From assembly GCA_040216735.1 (NCBI GenBank), contig JAVJOO010000002.1, forward strand, positions 833,118 to 897,117: a stretch of 64,000 bases of DNA. Reading direction: 5' to 3'. The notes beneath the pieces are model-generated. The model did no database searches and was not told the DNA's origin. It saw nothing but the letters and a program-made list of their open reading frames with translations. Position 1 is the first letter of the stretch. Each line of letters starts with the position of its first letter. The DNA is from Alphaproteobacteria bacterium. GTDB taxonomy: Bacteria; Pseudomonadota; Alphaproteobacteria; SHVP01. Shown in pieces: positions 15,452 to 23,750 of the stretch. The translations under genes and the position numbers were made by a program.

Positions 15452-16579
15452 ATGACCCCGCAAGATTTCGTCGATATGTTGCGTCGCCATGACCGGTTCT
15501 TGCGCCGGCAAAGCGGTGGCCGGCGTGCGGTCCTGACGAACCTCGACCTCTCGGGTCTGCGCCTAACCAACATGAACCTTCGAGAAGCGAAGTTGACCGG
15601 CGTCAGTTTCAGAAACAGCCGCCTGATCAACGCCGATTTTTCGTTTGCCGACTTGTTCGCCGCCGATTTTGCTAAAGCCGAACTGACCGGGGCCAACATG
15701 CGTCGCGCAGACCTGCGTGGCGCGCGACTTTGCGAGGCTGTGCTCCGCGACGCAAATCTCAAGGAAGCCGACCTGCGGCCCGGTGCATTGGTCATCGACC
15801 AACATCAGCCGCGGGAATCGGGCAGCCCGGACTTCACAGTCGAGAAGACGACAGATGGGAACGGACGGATTGCCGATCTGACCGGGGCCGACCTACGGCG
15901 TGCCAATCTTGAAGCCGCCCGCCTGCAGGATGCGAAACTGGTAGGCGCAGACCTTCAGCGGGCGAACTTGAGCTTCGCCCGCTTCGAACGCGCCAATATG
16001 CGCGGCGCAATCCTGACCGACGTTCGTCTGACCAGTGTCGACCTCGCGGGCGCGTCGGTAAGCGTCGCATCGGCCAATTGGCCGCTGGACTTGCAGCTAA
16101 CCCTCCGCAAGCATTCGATTTGGGCCGATTCCGACGGACGGGGTGGACAACGGGCCGAACTAGCGAATGGGAACTTGCGCGAAATGGACCTCACCCATGC
16201 GTTTCTTTCCGGCGCGAATTTGGCCGGAGCGAACCTTTCCGGTGCCAACCTAACGAGTGCCGAGTTAGTGTTGACGAACTTGGCTGGCGCAAACTTGGAC
16301 GGCGCCTACCTGTCGAGGACCGATCTGTCAGGAGCGAATTTGTCGGGTGCCTCGCTCAAGGGTGCCGTCTTAACCAGCGTCAGCATGGAGCCTGTCGTCG
16401 TGCAACGCCAGGATGGCGGGAAGGGAACGAAGTTGATTCAGACCGACCTTTCCCACGCCGATCTATCGGGCGCCGAGATCGCCTACACGGCGTTCCATAA
16501 GGCTCTACTCGACGGCCTTAAACACGACGGTGTCCTCGCCGCGATCAAACTCCGGTTGGAAGGCGTCGGTGCCGCCTAG
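15452..16579 (+). CDS. Pentapeptide-repeat protein, two solenoids with a conserved linker
   Basis: A 375-residue right-handed quadrilateral beta-helix protein with A(D/N)LxxA repeats throughout (for example ADLTGADLRRANLEAA, ANLSGANLTSAELVLT). It starts with a non-repeat helical segment MTPQDFVDMLRRHDRFLRR. The solenoid is broken at residues 209-237 by a non-repeat linker (LRKHSIWADSDGRGGQRAEL). Both the N-terminal segment and this linker recur in the paralogue at 35403-36659. Some pentapeptide proteins mimic DNA and protect gyrase, others are scaffolds; neither is shown here. It follows the small membrane protein by 6 bases. Confidence 0.85.
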   Translation: MTPQDFVDMLRRHDRFLRRQSGGRRAVLTNLDLSGLRLTNMNLREAKLTGVSFRNSRLINADFSFADLFAADFAKAELTGANMRRADLRGARLCEAVLRDANLKEADLRPGALVIDQHQPRESGSPDFTVEKTTDGNGRIADLTGADLRRANLEAARLQDAKLVGADLQRANLSFARFERANMRGAILTDVRLTSVDLAGASVSVASANWPLDLQLTLRKHSIWADSDGRGGQRAELANGNLREMDLTHAFLSGANLAGANLSGANLTSAELVLTNLAGANLDGAYLSRTDLSGANLSGASLKGAVLTSVSMEPVVVQRQDGGKGTKLIQTDLSHADLSGAEIAYTAFHKALLDGLKHDGVLAAIKLRLEGVGAA

Positions 16580-16619
16580 GGCCTTGCGTGGCCACCCCAG
16601 GGGATGACACCCTGGCACT

Positions 16620-17417
16620 ATGGAGCAGGTCCCCGTTCGATCGGCCTACGCAAACCTTGAGATGGCCCAGGTACATTACCGGTATGCCGGTACCGATGGG
16701 CCGGTCCTCGTCTGCTTCCACCAGACGCCCCTATCCTCACGGATGTACGAGCGCGCACTGCCCTATCTAGGCGCACACCTTAAGGCGTTCGCTTTCGATA
16801 CCCCGGGCTATGGCGCGTCGACGCCACTTTCCGAAACGCCCACCGTCGAAGGATTTGCCCGGCAGATCGTCCAAGCCATCGACACGATCGGGTTGACGAA
16901 AATGGCGATCTGCGGATTCGCGACGGGTTCCGCGATCGCGGTCGAAGTCGCGCACCAAGTCGGCCGCCGAGCGACGCACATCGTTCTCTCCGGAACACCA
17001 GTACTAAGCGATTCTCGCCTCAAGATGTTTGCCGATCGTCTCGGCGAACCTCTTCTGAGTAAAGACGGCGATCACCTTCGGCAGGTCTGGGACAGCCGCG
17101 TCGAAAACTTCGGCCCCGAAGGCGATTTGGAACAAGTGCAAATGGCTGTTTCGGAAACGTTACGCGTTTACGATCGTTACAACGCTGGCTTGCTCGCCGT
17201 GTCGACATACGACCTTTCGGCGGCGCTTCGATCGCTCGACATTCCTTCGCTGTTCATCACCGCCGAGCACGACAAACTGGCGCCGGAGAACAAGGATGCA
17301 GCTCGGTTGGTTGCCGGGTCTCGGGAGATTTTTCTGCCCGGCGCCCGCCCGCAAGTTTGTTGGAGCGATCCTGCCCGGTTTGCGAAAGAGGCTGTTGGCT
17401 TCATTACCGCGACTTGA
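16620..17417 (+). CDS. Alpha/beta-hydrolase-fold protein with Ala at the nucleophile position
   Basis: A 265-residue alpha/beta-hydrolase fold: oxyanion region CFHQTPLSSRMYE (residues 32-44), AFDTPGYGAS, elbow CGFATGS (98-104) and acid segment TAEHDKLAPEN. The nucleophile position of G-x-S-x-G is Ala101 and the terminal His is missing (GARPQVCWSD). It belongs with the genes at 3786 and 10607, sharing H-x-[ST]-P and G-x-x-T-G-S. It follows the pentapeptide gene by 40 bases and precedes the acylase lipoprotein by 78 bases on the same strand. The start context is weak, with no clear Shine-Dalgarno. Substrate unknown. Confidence 0.75.
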   Translation: MEQVPVRSAYANLEMAQVHYRYAGTDGPVLVCFHQTPLSSRMYERALPYLGAHLKAFAFDTPGYGASTPLSETPTVEGFARQIVQAIDTIGLTKMAICGFATGSAIAVEVAHQVGRRATHIVLSGTPVLSDSRLKMFADRLGEPLLSKDGDHLRQVWDSRVENFGPEGDLEQVQMAVSETLRVYDRYNAGLLAVSTYDLSAALRSLDIPSLFITAEHDKLAPENKDAARLVAGSREIFLPGARPQVCWSDPARFAKEAVGFITAT

Positions 17418-17495
17418 CGCGGCCCAATCGATCCCAATATCGGTCTGGGCGACGCCACCGCTGCGCCGATCGAAACGCTAGCCTAGGACTTTCCG

Positions 17496-19763
17496 ATGAA
17501 ACTGCGCCGGTTTGCGGGAGCTGCAATCATGGCTACGGGGCTGGCCGCCTGCGGCGTTCTCACCCCATTGCCAAAACCGATGTCGCTCGATGAACGCTTG
17601 GCGATGTTTCCCACCGAGAACCTTCCAATAAAAAAGGAGGTTGCGGTCTATTGGAACGATCATCACGTTCCGTTTATCGACGCCCAGGACGACGGCGACC
17701 TGGCATTCACGCTCGGCTTGGTGCATGCCCATTTGCGACTTGGCATCATGGAGATCTTTCGCCTGGCATCCCAAGGTCGCCTAGCGGAGGTCGGCGGACC
17801 CCTTGCCGTTGACATCGACCATGCCCTGCGGATCGTCGATTTCGGCAAAGCGGCCCCCGATATCGTGGCCGCCATGCCGGCCGACACACGGCAGTGGCTC
17901 GAAGAATTCGTTAGAGGCATCAATTATTACGTCGCCAATGCTAAGGAACTGCCGCACGAATTCGCGGTCCTCGGGTTAAAGCAGGAGCCCTGGACAGCCG
18001 AGGATGTCGTGACCGCCGGGCGCCTCGCGTCTGCCGACGTGAACTGGTTTGTATGGTTCTCGCTATTGGGGCAGCGGAGCAGAGCGGATTGGCCGGCACT
18101 TTGGGCGCGGTTGGTTGAGGAGGGGTCGGAGTCGTTCCCGAGCTACCTTGCTGGGGAGACCGGTAGTCGCGCGCACCTGATGGATATCTTGGCTGGCTTC
18201 AGCCGGTCGGGGAGCAACTCCGTGGCGGTTGGCGCGAATCGCAGCGCGTCAGGTGGAGCAATGCTCGCCAGCGATCCGCACCTCGGCATTTTCCAGCCTA
18301 GTCTATGGGTTCTCGCGGGCTACCGATCGCCGTCCTACCACGCCGCCGGACTGATGGGGCCGGGACTGCCGTTTATTGCCCTTGGGCGGAATTTGTCGAT
18401 CGCTTGGGGTGGTACCAACCTGCGCGCCGCGAGTAGCGACCTGTTCGACGTATCAGCGCTCCCTCCTTCGGCCTTTCGCGAACGCGAGGAGCGGATCAAG
18501 GTCCGCTGGTGGTTCGACAAAACCGTGACCGTCCGGGAGAGCGACTTCGGTCCGATCCTCTCGGATGCCGCTGCGCTCGACACCGGCCCTAGCGAACCGT
18601 TGGCGATGCGTTGGGTCGGGCACCGTCCGACCGACGAGCTAACGGCCATGCTCAGGGTGAATCAGGCATCCGATTGGCCGGCGTTTCGTGGCGCCCTCGC
18701 CGAGTTCGCGGTCTCGTCGCAGAACATGCTGTATGCGGACTCGTCCGGGAATATCGGGCACTTGATGGCAACCCGGTTGCCAGCCCGCGGCCTCGAGTTG
18801 CCGCGCGACATCGTGCTGCAGCCGACCGAGGGCGCCCACTGGCAAAGACTGATCGGTGGCGCCGACCTGCCGATCACCTTCAACCCGCCCGGCGGCATTC
18901 TCGCATCGGCAAACAACCGCGGTGCCGTGGCTGATATCCCGATTGGGTACTTCTTCTCTCCCGACGACCGAGTCGTGCGATTGACCGGCATTCTCGAAGC
19001 AAATGGCCCAATCGCTGTCGCGGATTTGGCGAAGCTACAACAGGATACCTACCAAGGGTCCTCGGTCGCGCTTCGCAATGTGTTGTTGGAGGAAATCGAT
19101 CGGCTTGGGGAGGGCCTTGCGCTCTCCGCCAACGCAGCCCGCGCCGTACAGGCGCTACGTGATTGGGACGGTCATTACAGAATCGACAGCGGCGGCGCTT
19201 TGGCATTCGAAACGTTTCTCTTTCACGTGGTCGATAACCTTGTCGATCCTGTACAACAAAGTGCCTACAACGCGGCGGGACGTCCGTTCTCGTTCATCGA
19301 AGCGGATATCCGTAGCGCAAGCGAAGCACGTCTGAGCGTCGTGCTGTCCGGCGCCCTGGAGAAAGCCGGCGCCGCAATCGAGAGCGGCCAAACCTGGGGC
19401 GATGTGCATCGTCTGCAAATCGCTCACCCCCTGGGGGCGCTACCGATTCTGGGAAAGCGCTACGTTTTCGATAATCTGCCGGTCGCGGGGAGCAGTCAGA
19501 CGGTCATGAAGACCGCCCATGACATGACGGACAAAAAACACAACACTCAGTTCGGTTCGAACGCACGGCATATTTCGGATATGTCCGACCCTGACGAAAA
19601 CTACTTCGTGCTCCTTGGAGGCCAGGACGGTTGGATGGGTAGCTCGACATTCATGGATCAGATCTCTTTGTGGCGCGACGGCGAGTTCATTCGTGTTCCC
19701 TTGCGATTGGAAACCGTGCGCGCAACCTTTCCCCATACGTTGGCCTTGCGCCCAGGGCGTTGA
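17496..19763 (+). CDS. Penicillin acylase / PvdQ-type N-acyl amide hydrolase, lipoprotein
   Basis: A 755-residue Ntn-hydrolase precursor. The N-terminus is a lipoprotein signal (ATGLAAC, lipobox Cys19). An alpha chain follows, then the autoproteolysis site before Ser240 in SRSGSNSVAVGANRS, which would be the N-terminal nucleophile of the beta chain; the SANNRGAV segment later carries the expected Asn. This family cleaves amide bonds of beta-lactams, N-acyl-homoserine lactones or acylated peptides (PvdQ in siderophore maturation). The lipid anchor places it at the periplasmic side of a membrane. It ends 3 bases before the GH3-type gene, so co-transcription is near certain. Whether the substrate is a signal, siderophore or lipid is not shown. 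Confidence 0.85.
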   Translation: MKLRRFAGAAIMATGLAACGVLTPLPKPMSLDERLAMFPTENLPIKKEVAVYWNDHHVPFIDAQDDGDLAFTLGLVHAHLRLGIMEIFRLASQGRLAEVGGPLAVDIDHALRIVDFGKAAPDIVAAMPADTRQWLEEFVRGINYYVANAKELPHEFAVLGLKQEPWTAEDVVTAGRLASADVNWFVWFSLLGQRSRADWPALWARLVEEGSESFPSYLAGETGSRAHLMDILAGFSRSGSNSVAVGANRSASGGAMLASDPHLGIFQPSLWVLAGYRSPSYHAAGLMGPGLPFIALGRNLSIAWGGTNLRAASSDLFDVSALPPSAFREREERIKVRWWFDKTVTVRESDFGPILSDAAALDTGPSEPLAMRWVGHRPTDELTAMLRVNQASDWPAFRGALAEFAVSSQNMLYADSSGNIGHLMATRLPARGLELPRDIVLQPTEGAHWQRLIGGADLPITFNPPGGILASANNRGAVADIPIGYFFSPDDRVVRLTGILEANGPIAVADLAKLQQDTYQGSSVALRNVLLEEIDRLGEGLALSANAARAVQALRDWDGHYRIDSGGALAFETFLFHVVDNLVDPVQQSAYNAAGRPFSFIEADIRSASEARLSVVLSGALEKAGAAIESGQTWGDVHRLQIAHPLGALPILGKRYVFDNLPVAGSSQTVMKTAHDMTDKKHNTQFGSNARHISDMSDPDENYFVLLGGQDGWMGSSTFMDQISLWRDGEFIRVPLRLETVRATFPHTLALRPGR

Positions 19764-19766
19764 CAC

Positions 19767-21293
19767 ATGCTCGACGCGACGCCGTTGCTGCGCGCCTTTG
19801 CCCGCTACCGTCTCAATCAACTTGCATACTTGGACCCGGCAGAGAGCCAGCGGAAAATGCTGCGTGGCCTGGTTCGAACGGCGCGGCAAACTAGGTTTGG
19901 ACGCGATCACGGGTTCGATCGCATCGTTGACGTTGCCGATTTTCAGGCGCGCGTTCCCCTGCGCCAGTACGAAGATTTCTGGGACAATTACTGGAAAGAC
20001 GCCTTTCCCTATGTCAGCGAGGCGACTTGGCCGGGGATCGCGCCCTACTTCGCGGTAACATCGGGCACGACGGCGGGACGGAGCAAATATATTCCCGTGA
20101 CCCGCGCGATGCTGCGCAGCAACGCGAAAGCGGGGGTCGATCTTTACGCCTTTCATCTACGCGCCCATCCCGACAGTCGAATCCTCGCGGGAAAGAGCTT
20201 CATGCTTGGGGGTAGTACGCGTCTGGTTCCCGAGGCGCCAGGCGTTCGCAGCGGCGATCTCAGCGGCATCATGGTGGCCGAAATGCCGTGGTTCGCGCAG
20301 CCGCGGTACTTTCCATCGCGCGATCTCGCGTTGATCGAAGACTGGGAGGAAAAGGTCGCTCATCTTGCTGCGGGGTCGCTCAAGGAGAGGATTACGATGA
20401 TCGGCGGAACGCCGAGCTGGTTACTTCTATTCTTTGAAAAACTCCAGGCGATCGCGCCGAACCGAACGCTGGCCGACATCTACCCCGACCTCGAATTGCT
20501 GGTCCATGGCGGCGTCAGCTTCGCGCCCTACCGTGATCGGTTTGCCGAGGTCTGTGCCGGGACGCGCGCATCCTTTCGCGAGGTCTATCCGGCGAGCGAG
20601 GGCTTTATCGCGCTTGCCGACGATGCGCCCGAAGCAGGTCTGCGACTGTCGCTGGACCACGGCATATTCTTCGAATTCGTTCCGGTGAGCGAACTCGGCA
20701 GTCCGACGCCCGTGCGGCACTGGATCGACACTGTGGAAATCGGCGTCGACTACGCGGTCGCCGTCTCTACCTGTGCGGGGCTGTGGGCGTATTTGATTGG
20801 GGACACAGTGACATTCCGCGACCGACATCCGGCGCGGGTCGAGATCACCGGTCGTACGGCACAGATGCTCTCGGCCTTTGGCGAGCACGTTATTGTCTCG
20901 GAACTTGACCGCGCGATTACCCATGCCGCCGAAGCCACCCAGTGCGCAGTCCGGGACTATGCGGTCGGGGCCTTGTATCCCGGCGGCAATGCATCGCAGG
21001 GCCGCCATTTGGTCATTGTCGAATTCGAGCCGGAAAGCCCGTTACCTGATCCGGCTCGCTTCGCCGCACTGTTCGATGGCGCCCTCCAAGAAGATAACGA
21101 CGATTATCGTGCCCACCGCTCGGGCGATTACGGCGTTGCGCTGCCCGAGATTCTTATTGGGAAGCGTGGCATTTTTGCCGCGTGGATGAAGCGGCGGGGA
21201 AAGCTCGGCGGTCAAAACAAAGTGCCCCGGATTCTCACCGATCCTGCCCTTTTTGCCGATCTTCGCTCCTTTGTGACGGCCCGTCGGGCCTAG
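19767..21293 (+). CDS. GH3-family acyl-adenylating enzyme
   Basis: A 508-residue member of the GH3 (auxin-responsive) branch of the ANL superfamily. The ATP motif I is TSGTTAGRSKYIP (residues 98-110), motif II is YPASEGFIALAD and motif III is YLIGDTVTFRDR. Plant GH3 proteins join carboxylic acids to amino acids through an acyl-AMP; bacterial homologues are largely uncharacterised. The stop of the acylase gene lies 3 bases upstream, pairing an enzyme expected to form acyl-amide bonds with one expected to break them. The AdoMet decarboxylase follows about 190 bases later. The acyl and amine substrates are unknown. Confidence 0.82.
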   Translation: MLDATPLLRAFARYRLNQLAYLDPAESQRKMLRGLVRTARQTRFGRDHGFDRIVDVADFQARVPLRQYEDFWDNYWKDAFPYVSEATWPGIAPYFAVTSGTTAGRSKYIPVTRAMLRSNAKAGVDLYAFHLRAHPDSRILAGKSFMLGGSTRLVPEAPGVRSGDLSGIMVAEMPWFAQPRYFPSRDLALIEDWEEKVAHLAAGSLKERITMIGGTPSWLLLFFEKLQAIAPNRTLADIYPDLELLVHGGVSFAPYRDRFAEVCAGTRASFREVYPASEGFIALADDAPEAGLRLSLDHGIFFEFVPVSELGSPTPVRHWIDTVEIGVDYAVAVSTCAGLWAYLIGDTVTFRDRHPARVEITGRTAQMLSAFGEHVIVSELDRAITHAAEATQCAVRDYAVGALYPGGNASQGRHLVIVEFEPESPLPDPARFAALFDGALQEDNDDYRAHRSGDYGVALPEILIGKRGIFAAWMKRRGKLGGQNKVPRILTDPALFADLRSFVTARRA

Positions 21294-21479
21294 CGTGCAG
21301 CGGGGCGGGCCGCGGTTGTCGATGGGTGGGGGTAGAATCTTGTTGCGTCCAGCGCCAATAGCCTCTATTTCGCATTTCCGCGAAGGCGCTGTCTCAAGTT
21401 GTGGGGGGCGTCTTCAGTGTTTTTGGAGATGGCGGCATCGCCTTTTCTTTGGGTGCAGACGTTCGGGGAAACCCGACCC

Positions 21480-21899
21480 ATGGGGGAGGACTTCTTGGAA
21501 GCTCTCAAACTAATAGATCCGCCCGTTTCGCTTAGCCGCGAAATCGGTACCCACGTAATCGGCGATCTCAGCGGCATTGCGCCTCATCTTCTCAGCGACG
21601 AGTCCTTCCTTATGAGAATTCTTAAGGAGGGGTTGGAGTCTGAGCGTTTCACGATTCTGGGTCAGCAGAGCTTGAAGTTTCCCGGAGAGGAATCGGGGGT
21701 TACCGGATTCTATATCCTGTCCGAGAGCCACGCCGCGTTTCACAGCTACCCGGAATACGGTTACATCGCGCTTGACGTATTCTCCTGCGGCGATTCACGG
21801 CCCGATCGGGTCGTTGCGCATGTCGCCCGCGCCTTGGGTGCGGACAATTCCGGAACCAAAACTGTCGATCGTCGCGCGCGCGTTCCACAAGGCATCTAA
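21480..21899 (+). CDS. speD: S-adenosylmethionine decarboxylase proenzyme, SpeH/SpeD type
   Basis: A pyruvoyl-enzyme precursor, 139 residues from this ATG. The diagnostic segment ILSESHAAFHSYPEYGYIALDVFSCGD is intact: self-cleavage would occur between Glu82 and Ser83, converting the serine to the pyruvoyl group, with conserved His and Cys103 following. It makes decarboxylated AdoMet for spermidine or related polyamines. An alternative TTG start at 21495 has a perfect GGGGGAGG upstream and gives 134 residues, closer to the B. subtilis SpeH length; ATG 21429 is also possible. No spermidine synthase gene is adjacent. The stop abuts the decayed gene on the opposite strand. Confidence 0.85.
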   Translation: MGEDFLEALKLIDPPVSLSREIGTHVIGDLSGIAPHLLSDESFLMRILKEGLESERFTILGQQSLKFPGEESGVTGFYILSESHAAFHSYPEYGYIALDVFSCGDSRPDRVVAHVARALGADNSGTKTVDRRARVPQGI

Positions 21900-22275
21900 C
21901 TAGCGTTCGGGCCTGCCGCACCCCGGTAGGTGGGCCACGGCGTTCGCATATTGGGCGGGCAGCGGACGGTCGGCATCGTTGAGTCGGTAGTACCCCCGCT
22001 CTTCGAGCGCCATGCGCCGCAATGTCAACATTCGCAGTCCGACACCACCGGCTTAGTCGCGATCGGTGCGCGGCAAATAGACCCGCACGCCACACGATTC
22101 CAACGATGTAATGAACGCAAAGACGTCCGCCTCGATTTCTAGGACGCTGAGCGGGCGGATGTCGGTGCAGATATCACCGGACGCCTGGGATCAGGAGCCA
22201 GTCGAGCACCGCCCGCGCGGCTAGAATGCCGACCAGAGCGACGACCCAAATCGGGATCGGTATAGACTCGGTTAT
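21900..22275 (-). pseudogene. Decayed glycerol-3-phosphate acyltransferase-like gene with internal deletion
   Basis: Reading the - strand from 22275, a GGAGGAGG ribosome-binding site is followed by ATA where the start would be, then TESIPIPIWVVALVGILAARA with a membrane helix and WLLIPGVR, then a TGA at 22174-22176. This resembles the N-terminus of alphaproteobacterial PlsB-like acyltransferases. One frame over, LEIEADVFAFITSLESCGVR runs into RVYLPRTDRD, a TAA at 22053-22055 and then, in the same frame, GLRMLTLRRMALEE and YYRL...AQYANAVAHL, which resemble that family's C-terminus. The catalytic middle (several hundred residues) is gone. Lost start, frame change, stop and deletion mark a remnant. 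Recognition is from memory of the family. Confidence 0.55.
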
Positions 22276-22409
22276 AGCGCCTCCTCCGTCCAATCGTAGC
22301 AGTCTTGACGCCCCGAACGGCATCCGGGCCATTTGCGCAGGGGTAATGTAAGTTGGCAGTTGAGAGGCGCGGGATTGCGCGCTAGAAACCGCCCGTCGGA
22401 GGGTTGCGT

Positions 22410-23750
22410 TTGAATTTTTCCGGACCGGCCGGGCCAAGGCCCGGGCAGCGTATTGCAGTGGTTGGTGGCGGCGTCGCCGGCCTAGGGTGTGCTTGGCTAT
22501 TGTCCAAACGCCACGACGTCACTCTGTATGAGAGTGCCTCCCGGCTTGGCGGCCATAGCCACACCGTCGATCTTACCGTCGCAGGGAAGTCCATTGCCGT
22601 CGACACAGGGTTTATCGTCTACAACGACGTCAACTATCCGAATCTGATCGCGCTTTTCGATGCCCTGGCGGTGCCCACGGAGCCGAGCGACATGTCGTTT
22701 TCGGTATCGCTCGACGGCGGTCGTTTCGAATACGCCAGCCCGCTCCCTGGCGGTCCCTTTTGCCAGCCAACAAATATTCTCCGGCCTCATTTCCTCCGCA
22801 TGTTGGCCGATATCGTGCGCTTTTATCGCCATGCCCACCGCGCGCAGCGTTTGGGCACGGTCGATGGGGCGACGGTGCGCGAGTTGCTGGAGCGCGGCGG
22901 GTACAGCAAGACCTATTGGTACCTGCATCTTCTTCCGATGGCGTCGGCAATTTGGTCGACACCGATCGAACAGATCCTTGCTTTCGATGCGTCGAGCTTC
23001 ATTCGCTTTTACGACGAACACGGTCTGTTGCGATTTCGCAATCGACCGAAATGGCGCACCGTTACCGGTGGCAGCCGTGAATACGTTCGTCGATTGGCGG
23101 CAGAAATCTCGGGCTCCCTTCTTCTGAACGCTGCGGTGCGCAAAGTGCACCGCAAACTGCATGGCGTGGTGGTGACGACGGATCAGGACGAGAGCGTGTT
23201 CGATCAAGTCGTTTTTGCCACCCATGCCGACCGGACCGCCGCCATCCTCGGCGACGATCTGTCGGCACCGGAGCGTGCCGCTCTTGGTGCATTCAACTAT
23301 GCGCGCAGTGACATCGTCGTGCACGGCGACGCGCGACAGATGCCGCGGCGACGGGGTGCATGGTCGAGCTGGAACTACCAGGCGCAAACCGGCATGGACC
23401 CTGCGCGGCCGGTGCCGGTCACGTATTGGATGAATCGCCTGCAGAACGTCGATCGCGGGACGCCCCTTTTTGCCTCGCTCAACCCATGGCAACCACCTCG
23501 CGATGATCGGGTCTACGGTCGCTATGTTTACGAACACCCGGTTTTTTCACAGGAATCGGTTGTTGCTCAAAACGCATTGTCGAACCTGCAGGGGCGTCAA
23601 AGAACGTGGTACTGCGGGGCCTACTGTGGTTTTGGCTTTCACGAAGACGCTCTCAAATCAGGTATTCGGGTCGCTAGGTCGCTCGGCGCCGAGCCTCCAT
23701 GGCAAACGCAAGACGCCGCGGCTTACCCGGCTCTCGAAACCGTTCCATGA
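22410..23750 (+). CDS. COG2907-type FAD-dependent oxidoreductase (amine-oxidase fold)
   Basis: A 446-residue flavoprotein with N-terminal FAD motif IAVVGGGVAGLGCAWLLSKRHDVTLYE and the family segment LGGHSHTVDLTVAGKSIAVDTGFIVYN. The start is TTG at 22410 because GGAGGG lies 6 bases upstream; TTG 22404 is also open. This family is nearly always found beside DUF1365 and a cyclopropane-synthase-like methyltransferase, and here its stop overlaps the DUF1365 start (ATGA). In that known cluster it is proposed to act as a desaturase or oxidoreductase on methylated or furan-type fatty acids; that role here is inference. Confidence 0.82.
   Translation: MNFSGPAGPRPGQRIAVVGGGVAGLGCAWLLSKRHDVTLYESASRLGGHSHTVDLTVAGKSIAVDTGFIVYNDVNYPNLIALFDALAVPTEPSDMSFSVSLDGGRFEYASPLPGGPFCQPTNILRPHFLRMLADIVRFYRHAHRAQRLGTVDGATVRELLERGGYSKTYWYLHLLPMASAIWSTPIEQILAFDASSFIRFYDEHGLLRFRNRPKWRTVTGGSREYVRRLAAEISGSLLLNAAVRKVHRKLHGVVVTTDQDESVFDQVVFATHADRTAAILGDDLSAPERAALGAFNYARSDIVVHGDARQMPRRRGAWSSWNYQAQTGMDPARPVPVTYWMNRLQNVDRGTPLFASLNPWQPPRDDRVYGRYVYEHPVFSQESVVAQNALSNLQGRQRTWYCGAYCGFGFHEDALKSGIRVARSLGAEPPWQTQDAAAYPALETVP

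Noticed and set aside
17496-19763. Beta-lactam resistance function for the acylase
   Set aside because: Family membership alone does not show penicillin as substrate; the lipoprotein form and GH3 neighbour point away from it.
22174-22437. Intact 87-residue membrane protein on the - strand
   Set aside because: The part before the ATA codon overlaps the start of the flavoprotein gene and has no good start, while the membrane part continues into C-terminal acyltransferase-like fragments, so a remnant explains it better.
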